Below, piece by piece: positions 1-8,747 of a stretch of 38,792 bases of DNA; within the stretch, counting starts at the first letter, position 1, and each line of letters starts with the position of its first letter. The stretch covers positions 1 to 38,792 of the forward strand of contig JASIAN010000290.1 in assembly GCA_030042035.1 (NCBI GenBank), written 5' to 3'. A program made the translations under genes and the position numbers. The notes beneath the pieces are model-generated. The model worked only from the letters and a program-made list of their open reading frames with translations, had not been told where the DNA came from and ran no database searches. This stretch comes from Alphaproteobacteria bacterium. GTDB taxonomy: Bacteria; Pseudomonadota; Alphaproteobacteria; ATCC43930; CGMCC-115725.

Positions 1-690
1 GTCGAGCCGGTAGTCGTTGTGCAGCAAGGCGGCGCCGCGCGAGGCGGGCAGCTCCGCCGCGAGCCGGTCGAGCAGCGGCGCCCACAGCGCGGCCGAGCGC
101 TCGGCCGCGGCGCCGCCTTGCGCCGCCTGCCAGCGCCGCGTCCAGCCGGCGAGCTGGCGCTCGAGATAGCCTTCCGCGCGGCCGAGATCGCCAAGCCCGA
201 CCTCCTCCGGCCGCACAAGATGCAGATCGGCCAGCGCATCGACCAGCGCCTCGCCGATGCGGCGGTTGAGCGCCGGCCGGCCGGCGAATTCCGCCGGAAT
301 GTTGTCGCGGATCACAAAGCCGCGCCGCCGCTCTTCGACGAGGAAGATGGCGCCGATGACGCTCTCGTCTTCACACAGGAGCAGGCTTCTCGGCGCCGGC
401 CGGTAGCGCCGGTGGAGCGCCGACAGCACGCGGTGCTCGCGGCGCATGTCGTGCGCGCCGGGCGGGATCGGCCCCAAGGGCGGCCGCCGCAGCACGAATT
501 CGTTGACGCCTTCCTCGGCGTCGAAGCGCAGCAGGTAGGTCAGATTGGCCTTGCCGCCGCCGAACTGGCGCACCGACAGCCGGCCCGCGGCGCCGGGCAG
601 ATGGGCCTTGAGGTAGGGTTCGAGCCGGGCCGCATCGAGGCGCTCGTCCGGCCGCTCGTCGATCAGTTCGGCGGCTTCGAGGGATTGCAT
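1..690 (-). CDS. Phosphotransferase family protein (APH/ACAD10-like kinase fold), C-terminus cut off by window edge
   Basis: Minus-strand reading from ATG at 690: [56 protein letters not shown]...[65 protein letters not shown]; the [13 protein letters not shown] and FVLRRPP...[11 protein letters not shown] motifs are typical of the family. Not in the ORF track because it is open at the edge. Confidence 0.85.
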   Translation of the reverse strand, partial: [230 protein letters not shown]

Positions 691-715
691 CGGGGATGCG
701 CCGAGACGCGCCGGG

Positions 716-928
716 CTAGAGGGCCAACGGCTTGCGGCACAGCGAATACCACAAGCCGAGGTTCTGCTGTTTCCACATCGGGTTGGCACAGTCTTGCTGG
801 AGGTGCTGCCGGCCGTTCGTGTCGCCCGGAACCGGCACGAACTTGCCGCCGGAACAGCCGGCCAGCGCCAGCGCCGCTACCGCCGCCAGCACCAGCAACC
901 CCGCTCTGCGCACGCCGCATCCTCCCAT
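716..928 (-). CDS. Small lipoprotein (hypothetical)
   Basis: Frame of ORF 716..982; signal peptide with lipobox RRAGLLVLAAVAALALAGC followed by a short Cys-containing tail. Start could also be GTG at 913. Confidence 0.55.
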   Translation of the reverse strand: MGGCGVRRAGLLVLAAVAALALAGCSGGKFVPVPGDTNGRQHLQQDCANPMWKQQNLGLWYSLCRKPLAL

Positions 929-948
929 CGCCGCAACCCATTGCCCGT

Positions 949-1722
949 TCACCAGCCGCACTCTGCCGCACTCGTGCACCATCGTCGCAGCGTGATGACA
1001 AGCGGCAGATAATCGAGTGAGACACTGAACGACAAGGGCATCAGCCGCGGCTCCTCCGACATCGTCAACCGCGCCGGGCGCGGCGCGGCATCGGGATTGC
1101 CATCATCGCTCGATTCGCCCTTGAAGCCGGCGATCGGCGACAGCAGCAGGGCGAGATGCAGACGCTTGTCGCCGGCCGCTTTAGGCAGGACGCGGACGGT
1201 CAGGTCGAAGCGCCGCGCTCCGTCATAGACCGGCACGGCAAACGGCCCGCGATTGCCATGGCGCAGCTCGTCCCGGATCGCCGTCAGCGCGCTCAGCGGA
1301 TCGACGACGCCGGTGCGAAACCGCTCGGCCAGCGGCGGTTTGTCGCTGGTATCGCCGGGACCGCGATCGGCGATGACGGCGCCGTCATGCGCCGCGAACT
1401 GCATGACCAGCCGCTTGTGGCGTTTTTTGCGCAGCGCATACCGCGCGTCATACCGCTGCGGCGCCGGCAGCGGCGCGCCCGCGCGGCCGTCGCTGACTGC
1501 GACGGCGCTGAACCGCGTGAACAGCCACGGCAGACCCTCGGTGCGAATCGCGATCTCGTCCTCGTAGGTGCCGCGGCCGTCGCGCAGCTGAAGGCGGAGC
1601 TCGCCCGCCGGCAAGCCGGCCCAATAGGCCTGATAGAGCGCCGCGACATCGACCGCGCCCGCCGGCCGCGGCAACCACAGCGCCGCCGCGCCGACGAGCG
1701 CCATCCAACGCGCGTATCGCAT
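949..1722 (-). CDS. DUF3108 domain-containing protein
   Basis: 257 aa ORF with signal peptide; AALYQAYWAGLPAGELRLQL...Y...RYALRKKRHKRLVMQF pattern resembles the DUF3108 family. Confidence 0.7.
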   Translation of the reverse strand: MRYARWMALVGAAALWLPRPAGAVDVAALYQAYWAGLPAGELRLQLRDGRGTYEDEIAIRTEGLPWLFTRFSAVAVSDGRAGAPLPAPQRYDARYALRKKRHKRLVMQFAAHDGAVIADRGPGDTSDKPPLAERFRTGVVDPLSALTAIRDELRHGNRGPFAVPVYDGARRFDLTVRVLPKAAGDKRLHLALLLSPIAGFKGESSDDGNPDAAPRPARLTMSEEPRLMPLSFSVSLDYLPLVITLRRWCTSAAECGW

Positions 1723-1728
1723 CGGGCC

Positions 1729-3672
1729 TCAATCCGACCCCGCCGCGGCAGCCTGCGGGACCGCCGCCTCGGCGCGGTATTCCGGCACCAGCCGGTGCAA
1801 CAGGTCGAGGACGCGCGCCGCGTTGCCGGAATGCGCCTGCTCCTCGAGTTCGTCGAGCGAGCGAGCCAGCACGGCATAATCCGCGGTGCGCGGCGCCGCC
1901 AGCCGCAGCGCCGGGTTGCGCGTCGGGATCGGCGCCTCGTCGGTGTGGAACAGCGCTTCGTGCAGTTTTTCGCCGGGCCGCAGCCCGATATAGCTGATCG
2001 CGACGTCGCGCTCCGGCCTGAGGCCGGCCAGCCGGATCATCTGCCGCGCCAGCTCGACGATCTTGACGGGCTCCCCCATGTCGAGCACGAAAATCCTGCC
2101 GCGCTCGGCCTCGCGACCGCCTTCCGCCTGGGTCGCCGCCGAGGCCTCCAGCACCAGCTCCACCGCCTCGCGCACGGTCATGAAAAACCGGCTGACCTCG
2201 GGGTGGGTCACGGTCAACGGACCGCCAGCGGCGAGCTGGCGCTGGAACAGCGGCACGACCGAGCCGGTCGAACCGAGCACGTTGCCAAATCGCACCGTCG
2301 CAAACCGCGTGCCGGCGGTGCCGCGGCGCGCCTCGTCAAGGTCGAGCGCCTGGCAGAACGCCTCGGCGAGGCGCTTGGTCGCGCCCATCACGCTCGCCGG
2401 ATCGACCGCCTTGTCGCTCGACACGAGAACGACGAGCCCGGCGCCAACGCTGCGCGCCGCCTCGGCGACATTGCGGCTGCCGATCGTATTGGTCAGCACT
2501 CCCTCGATCGGGTTGTTCTCGACCATCGGCACATGCTTCAGCGCCGCCGCGTGAAACACGATCTGCGGCTGCTCGCGCGCCATCAGCGCCTCGATGCGGC
2601 GGCGGTCGCGCACATCGGCCAGCACCGGCTCGACAACGAGAGGCGGGTGGCGCTCACGCAGTTCGCTGTCGATCGAATAGAGCAGAAACTCGCTGCTGTC
2701 GACGAGCACCAGCCGGGTCGGCGTCAAGGCGGCGATCTGGCGCACGAGTTCAGAGCCGATCGTACCGCCGGCCCCGGTCACCAGCACGCGCCGGCCGCGG
2801 ATCAGCCGGCCCATCGCCTCGCGGTCGAGCACCGCCTGCGGCCGCCCCAACAGGTCCTCGATCGCGATCGGTTCGACGGCGCGCGGCATATCGGCGCGGG
2901 TCTGGCGCAGTTCGGTCAGCCGCGGCAGGCGCGCCAGCGGTATCGCCAGCGCATCGGCGCGGTCGAGCAGCCGCCGCACCTCGGCGCCGGCGAGGCCCTG
3001 CGGCGTGATGACCAGCTTTTGCGGCCGCCGGCCGCGCCGATCGAGGGCGGCGACGACGCGCTCCAACGCATCGATCGTACCGAGCACCGGGACGCCATAA
3101 ATCTCGCGCCCGACCCGCGACGGGGTATCCGACAGCATGCCGATGACGCGGTAGAGCGCATTGCGGTCGCGCACGGTTTCCCGGATGAACGTGTCGGCGC
3201 CGTCTTTCGTGCTGATCAGCAGCACCGGAATCCGGCCGCCGCGGGTGCGTTCCAGCACGTGATCGAGACCGCGGTCCTTGAACAGCCGATAGCCGAGCCG
3301 CGGTCCGCCCAACAGCGCCACGAGCACCAGCCAGTCGATCAAGAGAAACGAGCGCGGCAGCGTGTTGAGACGGGTGAACAGGAACATGACCGGCAGGAAA
3401 ACGAGTTCGGTCAACGTCGCCGCGCGCGCGATGTTGAACAGGTCGGGCAGCGAGGCGTAGCGCCAGATGCCGCGGTAGAGGCCGGTGACGAGGAACACGA
3501 CCGCGGCGATCAGCGTGAAGGCGGCGCCGTAGAACAGCGTGAATTTCGGATGGAACGACAGCGCTCCTTCGCCCAGGCGCAGAAACAGCGCCAGCACGAA
3601 CGACAACGCGGCCATCGCGACATCGTGCAGAAAGGCGAAGGCGGCGCGGTGCGATTTCGGCACAAGCGGCAA
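1729..3672 (-). CDS. Polysaccharide biosynthesis protein, CapD/FlaA1-like nucleoside-diphosphate sugar epimerase/dehydratase
   Basis: 647 aa; N-terminal TM helices, RRVLVTGAGGTIGSELVRQIA Rossmann motif, VFHAAALKHVPMVENNPIEGVLTN, VLVSSDKAVDPASVMGATKRLAE, PGEKLHEALF. Confidence 0.93.
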   Translation of the reverse strand: MPLVPKSHRAAFAFLHDVAMAALSFVLALFLRLGEGALSFHPKFTLFYGAAFTLIAAVVFLVTGLYRGIWRYASLPDLFNIARAATLTELVFLPVMFLFTRLNTLPRSFLLIDWLVLVALLGGPRLGYRLFKDRGLDHVLERTRGGRIPVLLISTKDGADTFIRETVRDRNALYRVIGMLSDTPSRVGREIYGVPVLGTIDALERVVAALDRRGRRPQKLVITPQGLAGAEVRRLLDRADALAIPLARLPRLTELRQTRADMPRAVEPIAIEDLLGRPQAVLDREAMGRLIRGRRVLVTGAGGTIGSELVRQIAALTPTRLVLVDSSEFLLYSIDSELRERHPPLVVEPVLADVRDRRRIEALMAREQPQIVFHAAALKHVPMVENNPIEGVLTNTIGSRNVAEAARSVGAGLVVLVSSDKAVDPASVMGATKRLAEAFCQALDLDEARRGTAGTRFATVRFGNVLGSTGSVVPLFQRQLAAGGPLTVTHPEVSRFFMTVREAVELVLEASAATQAEGGREAERGRIFVLDMGEPVKIVELARQMIRLAGLRPERDVAISYIGLRPGEKLHEALFHTDEAPIPTRNPALRLAAPRTADYAVLARSLDELEEQAHSGNAARVLDLLHRLVPEYRAEAAVPQAAAAGSD

Positions 3673-3783
3673 GCGCGGCAGCCCGGCGGTTGGCGTGGCA
3701 AAGCGCCTCTATAGCAAAAATCGCCGCGGGCAGGAAATCACCGGGGTATTCCGGCATTAGGCATTGCCGCGTAAACTGCGGCG

Positions 3784-4968
3784 ATGGATCGCCGCCGCCT
3801 CTACCTTATTTTGCGGCCGGAAAGCACCGGCACTGCTGCGCGAATCTTCCGCGTCCTGCATCACGTCATGGCGGCGCTCGGCATCGCGCTCATGCTGATC
3901 GTGACGGTAGAGCCGCTCGAGCAGGCCTATGGCGCGGGGTTGGCCGGCGGGTTCTACGTCGTCGCGGCGTTTTTCCTGCTTGAATATGTCCTGCGTCTGA
4001 TCGCCGCGCCCGAGGCGCCGGGGGGCCAGCATCGCGGCGAGCACCAGACGCGCCTCGCGTGGATGTTCTCGCTCGGCGGCCTGTTCGACCTGGCGGCCGT
4101 CATGCCCGGGGTCATCGCGCTCTACTACGGTCCCGACGGGACGCTCTTCGGCTTCATCTGGGCCTTCAAATACGTGCGCTATTCGCCGGGCCTGGCGAGC
4201 CTCGGCCGCGTTATCAGCCACGCCCGCCACGCGCTTCTGTCGGTGCTGCTCGGCTTCTGCATCGTGCTGTTGTCGGCCGCCAGCCTCGCTTACCTGCTGG
4301 AGCGCCACGCCGTCCATCCCGGCGATCCGGGAGCCTTCAAGTCGATCCCGGCGGCGCTGTGGTGGGGCATCGTGACAATGACGACGACAGGCTACGGCGA
4401 TGTCGTGCCGCAGACCTTTGCCGGCCGCGCGTTGTCGGGTTTCGTCATGGTCGGCGGCATCCTGATCTTCGCGCTGTGGACGGGCATTCTCGTCAACGGC
4501 TATGCCGAGGAGCTGCGTCGGCGCGATTTTCTGCGCACCTGGGAACTCGTCGCCAAGGTGCCGTTCTTCCACAACATCGGCGCGGCGCTGATCGCCGAAG
4601 TGGCGCGCCTGTTGCGTCCGCGCGACTATCCCGAGGGCACCATCATCATGCGGCGCGGCGAGGCTGGCGATTGCATGTATTTTATTGCCGACGGCGAAGT
4701 CGAGGTGCGGCTGCAGTCGGGTTCGATCTATCTCGGCTCGGGCCAGTTTTTCGGCGAGCGGGCGCTCGTCACCGGCGAACCGCGCAACGCGACGGTCGTC
4801 GCCGCTCACACCTGCACGCTCCTCGTGCTCGATATCGTCGATTTCCACGAGCTCTTGGCGCGCCAGCCCGAGCTTGCCCGCATCATCCGCGAGGAGGCAC
4901 ATAGACGGCTCGGCGACGATGTGCCGCGCCCGGTGCCGGCGCTGGAAGCGGACGCGCCGATCTCGTAG
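3784..4968 (+). CDS. Cyclic-nucleotide-gated potassium channel (MlotiK1-like)
   Basis: 394 aa; six-TM-like N-terminal half, K+ selectivity filter WGIVTMTTTGYGDVVPQT, and C-terminal cyclic-nucleotide-binding domain with FFGERALVTGEPRNATVVA phosphate-binding cassette. Confidence 0.92.
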   Translation: MDRRRLYLILRPESTGTAARIFRVLHHVMAALGIALMLIVTVEPLEQAYGAGLAGGFYVVAAFFLLEYVLRLIAAPEAPGGQHRGEHQTRLAWMFSLGGLFDLAAVMPGVIALYYGPDGTLFGFIWAFKYVRYSPGLASLGRVISHARHALLSVLLGFCIVLLSAASLAYLLERHAVHPGDPGAFKSIPAALWWGIVTMTTTGYGDVVPQTFAGRALSGFVMVGGILIFALWTGILVNGYAEELRRRDFLRTWELVAKVPFFHNIGAALIAEVARLLRPRDYPEGTIIMRRGEAGDCMYFIADGEVEVRLQSGSIYLGSGQFFGERALVTGEPRNATVVAAHTCTLLVLDIVDFHELLARQPELARIIREEAHRRLGDDVPRPVPALEADAPIS

Positions 4969-4987
4969 CGCGCCGCGCGGGATCGCG

Positions 4988-5275
4988 TCAGCCGCCTTCG
5001 ATGATGAACGCGCGGGCTTGCGAATTGGCCTGGCGGATCGGCAGCGCCCGCTGATATTCCGGCGAATTGTACCAGCGGCGCGCCGCCGCGGCGTCGGCGA
5101 ACTCGATGATGACGATGCGCTTCGGCTCGGGGCCGCCCTCGATCAGATCAGCCTTGCCGCCGCGCACCAGAAACCTGCCGCCATATTGCGCGATGCTCGC
5201 CGCGGCCAGCGGCCGATACGGCTCGTAGCCCGCCGGGTTCGTGACATCGACCTCGGCAACAAAATAAGCCGGCAT
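4988..5275 (-). CDS. DUF1330 domain-containing protein
   Basis: 95 aa, MPAYFVAEVDVTNPAGYEPYRPLAAASIAQYGGRFLVRGGKADLIEGGPEPKRIVIIEFADAAAARRWYNSPEYQRALPIRQ matches the DUF1330 pattern. Confidence 0.9.
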   Translation of the reverse strand: MPAYFVAEVDVTNPAGYEPYRPLAAASIAQYGGRFLVRGGKADLIEGGPEPKRIVIIEFADAAAARRWYNSPEYQRALPIRQANSQARAFIIEGG

Positions 5276-5296
5276 TTCCGCTCCTCCTTACTCCGC

Positions 5297-5378
5297 AGTC
5301 CCGGCACAGGCCGGGATCCACCGTTCAGCATGGGGAATGTTTCGAGCCTGGGTCCTGGCTTTCGTTGGGACAGGAGCG
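5297..5378. repeat. Intergenic palindromic repeat (family A)
   Basis: Hairpin CCCGGC-acag-GCCGGG at about 5300-5315, followed by ggatccaccgttcag and degenerate second arm gggtcctggctttcgttgggaca; lies between two gene ends/starts. Confidence 0.55.
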
Positions 5379-5388
5379 AGCCCGCCCG

Positions 5389-6585
5389 CTATGCGGAAAA
5401 AGCCGGGATGCCGGTCTGGGCGCGCCCGAGGATCAGCGCATGGATGTCGTGCGTGCCCTCGTAGGTGTTGACGGTTTCGAGATTGACGAGGTGGCGGATC
5501 ACGTGGAACTCGTCATGGATGCCGTTGCCGCCGTGCATGTCGCGGGCGAGCCGCGCGACATCGAGCGCCTTGCCGCAATTGTTGCGTTTCAATAGCGAGA
5601 TCGCTTCGGGCGGGCAGCGCCCCCGGTCTTTGAGGCGGCCGAGCCTGAGGCAGGCATGCAGCCCCAGCGTGATCTCGGTCTGCATGTCGACGAGCTTTTT
5701 CTGAATGAGCTGGTTGGCCGCGAGTGGCCGGCCGAACTGTTTGCGGTCGAGCGTGTATTGCCGCGCCTGATGCCAGCAGAACTCGGCGGCGCCGAGCGCG
5801 CCCCAGGCAATGCCGTAGCGGGCGTTGTTGAGGCAGGAAAACGGCCCGCGCAATCCCGACACGCCGGGCAGCAGGTTCTCCTCGGGCACGAACACGTCGT
5901 CCATGACGATCTCGCCGGTGGCCGACGCGCGAAGGCTCATCTTGCCCTCGATCTTCGGCGCCGTGAGACCCGGCATGCCGCGTTCTAGGATGAAACCGCG
6001 GATCCTGCCGTCCTCGGTCTTGGCCCAGACGACCATGACATCGGCGATCGGCGCGTTGGTGATCCACATCTTGTTGCCGCGCAGCACATAGCCGCCCGCG
6101 GCCTTGCGGGCGCGCGTCTCCATGCTGCTGGGGTCGGAGCCGTGGTTTGGCTCGGTTAACCCGAAACAGCCGACCCATTCGCCGCTCGCCAGCTTCGGCA
6201 GATATTTCAGCCGCTGTTCCTCGCTGCCGAAGTCGTAAATCGGGTACATGACGAGGCTCGACTGCACGCTCATCGCCGAGCGGTAGCCGCTGTCGACACG
6301 CTCGACTTCGCGGCATACGAGGCCGTACGACACGTAACTTGCGCCGGCGCAGCCGTAGCCCTCGATCGTCGAGCCAAGAAAGCCCAACGCGCCCATCTCG
6401 GTCATGATCTCGCGGTCGAAGCGCTCCTCGCGGTTGGCGCTAAGCACGCGCGGGAACAGCTTTTCCTGGCAATAGGCGCGGGCGCTGTCGCGGACGAGAC
6501 GCTCGTCTTCGCCGAGTTCGTCCTCGAACAGCAGCGGGTCGGACCAGTCGAACGCGGCAGGATTAGGGTCGGCGGAACGGCTCAT
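5389..6585 (-). CDS. gcdH: Acyl-CoA dehydrogenase, glutaryl-CoA dehydrogenase type
   Basis: 398 aa; [139 protein letters not shown]. Confidence 0.93.
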   Translation of the reverse strand: MSRSADPNPAAFDWSDPLLFEDELGEDERLVRDSARAYCQEKLFPRVLSANREERFDREIMTEMGALGFLGSTIEGYGCAGASYVSYGLVCREVERVDSGYRSAMSVQSSLVMYPIYDFGSEEQRLKYLPKLASGEWVGCFGLTEPNHGSDPSSMETRARKAAGGYVLRGNKMWITNAPIADVMVVWAKTEDGRIRGFILERGMPGLTAPKIEGKMSLRASATGEIVMDDVFVPEENLLPGVSGLRGPFSCLNNARYGIAWGALGAAEFCWHQARQYTLDRKQFGRPLAANQLIQKKLVDMQTEITLGLHACLRLGRLKDRGRCPPEAISLLKRNNCGKALDVARLARDMHGGNGIHDEFHVIRHLVNLETVNTYEGTHDIHALILGRAQTGIPAFSA

Positions 6586-6616
6586 CGCATCACGCCCGCA
6601 TATTGCATCGATGCCG

Positions 6617-6733
6617 TGCGTCCTTCGAGACGGCTGCTTCGCAGCCTCCTCAGGATGAGGAAATAACTGGATGCCATCAAAACCAACCCGTCATGCTGAA
6701 GAACGCCCGAAGGGCGCGTCTCGCAGCATGCGC
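6617..6733. repeat. Intergenic palindromic repeat pair (family B)
   Basis: tccttcgagacGGCTGCttcGCAGCCtcctcaggatgagg (perfect hairpin 6632-6646) then tCATGCTGaagaaCGCCCgaaGGGCGcgtctcgCAGCATG (hairpin 6692-6730); resembles a repeat widespread between genes in alphaproteobacteria. Confidence 0.65.
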
Positions 6734-6755
6734 ACCGCGGCCGCACATCACCCGA

Positions 6756-7640
6756 TTACGCCTGCCTGGCTTCGATGATCGAGCGGCGGATCGCGCGGGT
6801 GCGCGTGAACCATTCGTGCAAGGCCTCGCCATCGCCGCGGCGGATCGTGCGCTGCAGCGCGGTCAGGTCCTCGTTGAAGCGCTGCAACAGCTCCAGCACC
6901 GCCTCGCGATTACTAAGAAAAATGTCGCGCCACATGACCGGGTCGGAAGCCGCGATGCGGGTGAAGTCGCGGAAGCCGCCGGCCGAATAGGCGACGACCT
7001 CGGATTGCAGATCCTGGCCCAATTCGGTTGCGGTGCCGACGATCGTATAGGCGATCAGGTGCGGCAGATGCGAGGTCACCGCCAGTACCTTGTCGTGATG
7101 GTCGGCCGCCATCGTCGCGACCCGCATGCCCGCCATCTCCCACAACGCCGCGATCCTTGCGACGGCTGCAGGGGCCGTTTCCGGCAGCGGCGTCAGGATG
7201 CACCAGCGGTCGCGGAACAGGTCGGCAAAGCCCGCTTCGGGACCGGAATGCTCGGTGCCGGCGACCGGATGGCCGGGGACGAAATGCACGCGCTTCGGCA
7301 AGGTCGGCTGAAGCGCCGCGATCGCCGCTCCCTTGACCGAGCCGACATCGGTAACGATCGCGCCGTCCTCGAGCGCCGGCGCGATGCGGCGGGCAACTTC
7401 GGCATAGGCCGACAGCGGGGTTGCGATGACGACGAGATCGGCGCCCGCAACCGCGGCCGCCGCATCGTCCGTCGTCGCGTCGGCGAGGGCGAGCCGCTTG
7501 ACCGTCGCGAGCGTCTCGGCCCGGCGGGCGCAGGCGACGATGCGGGTCTCGGGGCTGTCGCGCCGCAGCACGCGGGCGAGCGAGGAGCCGATCAGCCCGA
7601 ACCCGATGATCGCGACGCGTTGAAACAACACCCCGCGCAT
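6756..7640 (-). CDS. tyrC: Prephenate/arogenate dehydrogenase family protein
   Basis: From MRGVLFQRVAIIGFGLIGSSLARVLRRDSPETRIVACARR...VTDVGSVKGAAI...FVPGHPVAGTEHSGPEAGFADLFRDRWCILTP...SHLPHLIAYTIV...SAGGFRDFTRIAASDPVMWRDIF; start ATG overlaps the hisC stop (TGATG). Confidence 0.92.
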   Translation of the reverse strand: MRGVLFQRVAIIGFGLIGSSLARVLRRDSPETRIVACARRAETLATVKRLALADATTDDAAAAVAGADLVVIATPLSAYAEVARRIAPALEDGAIVTDVGSVKGAAIAALQPTLPKRVHFVPGHPVAGTEHSGPEAGFADLFRDRWCILTPLPETAPAAVARIAALWEMAGMRVATMAADHHDKVLAVTSHLPHLIAYTIVGTATELGQDLQSEVVAYSAGGFRDFTRIAASDPVMWRDIFLSNREAVLELLQRFNEDLTALQRTIRRGDGEALHEWFTRTRAIRRSIIEARQA

Positions 7641-8743
7641 CACCGCGCCATGAACTCGGCCACGGCGGCGGCGACGATCTCCATTTCCTCGCCGGTGCCG
7701 ATCGTCATGCGCAAATGCTGCGGCAGGCCGTAGGCGCCCATCTTGCGGGTCAGGATGCCGCGGGCATGCAGGAAGTCGTGCGCCGCCTCGGCATTGTGCC
7801 GGGCATCGTCGGGAAACCGCGGCAACACGAAATTGCCGACGCTCGGCGTCAATTCGAGACCGAGCGCCGCGAGCTTTTCGGATAGCCACGGCTGCCAGCG
7901 GTCGTTGTGGGCGCGGGCGCGCGCCACCGCCTCGGTATCTTCGACCGCGGCGACACCGGCGGCGAGCGCGGCAGACGACACGTTGAACGGGCCGCGGATG
8001 CGGTTCAGCACGTCGGCGATGGCCGGCGGGCAATAGGCCCAGCCGAGCCGCAAGCCGGCGAGCGCATAGATTTTCGAGAACGTGCGCAGCATGACGACAT
8101 TGTCGGCCTGGTTGACCAGCGCGATGCCCGCTTCGTAGTCGTTGCGGTTGACGAACTCGGCATAGGCGGCGTCGATCGCCAGCACGACATGGGACGGCAG
8201 CCCGGCATGCAGCCGCGCCATCTCGCCGGCCGAAATATACGTGCCTGTCGGGTTGTTCGGGTTGGCGACGAAGACGAGCCTTGTGTTGTCGGTGATCCGC
8301 GCGAGAAAGCCGTCGACATCGGTCGTCAATGCGCGCTCCGGCACCGCGATGGGCCGCGCGCCGACCGCCTGCGCGCCGATCGGGTACATCAAGAAGCCGT
8401 GCCGGCTGTACAGCACTTCGGCGCCCTCGCCATGGGCATAGCCGCGCAGCAGGAGCGAGATCAATTCATCAGAGCCGGCGCCGCAGACGATGCGCTCGGG
8501 ATCGAGGTTGTGACAGCGGCCGAGCACCTGGCGCAATTCGGCCGCGGTGCCGTCGGGGTAGCGATGGATGTCCTGCGCCAGCGCGCGATAGGCGGCGACG
8601 GCCTTGGGGCTCGGGCCGAGCGCGCTTTCGTTGGAGGCGAGGCGAATCGGCCGGGTTCCCGGCGGCGCCCGCGATTCGCCGCCGATATAGGGCGAAATGT
8701 CAAGGATACCCGGTCCGGGGGCCGGGGCGGGTCCGCTCGTCAT
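7640..8743 (-). CDS. hisC: Histidinol-phosphate aminotransferase (pyridoxal-phosphate aminotransferase class I/II)
   Basis: MTSGPAPAPGPGILDISPYIGGESRA...IRLASNESALGPSPKAVAAYRALAQDIHRYPDGTAAELRQVLG..., NPNNPTGTYIS, DAAYAEFV, RTFSKIYALAGLRLGWAYCP. Confidence 0.93.
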   Translation of the reverse strand: MTSGPAPAPGPGILDISPYIGGESRAPPGTRPIRLASNESALGPSPKAVAAYRALAQDIHRYPDGTAAELRQVLGRCHNLDPERIVCGAGSDELISLLLRGYAHGEGAEVLYSRHGFLMYPIGAQAVGARPIAVPERALTTDVDGFLARITDNTRLVFVANPNNPTGTYISAGEMARLHAGLPSHVVLAIDAAYAEFVNRNDYEAGIALVNQADNVVMLRTFSKIYALAGLRLGWAYCPPAIADVLNRIRGPFNVSSAALAAGVAAVEDTEAVARARAHNDRWQPWLSEKLAALGLELTPSVGNFVLPRFPDDARHNAEAAHDFLHARGILTRKMGAYGLPQHLRMTIGTGEEMEIVAAAVAEFMAR

Positions 8744-8747
8744 CGCA

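Noticed and set aside
19-1020. 333 aa plus-strand ORF at the window start
   Set aside because: Antisense to the phosphotransferase fragment and lipoprotein genes, which read sensibly on the minus strand.
1156-3714. 852 aa plus-strand ORF antisense to DUF3108 and CapD-like genes
   Set aside because: Arg/Gln/Asp/His-rich shadow translation typical of high-GC antisense frames; the opposite strand has clear conserved proteins.
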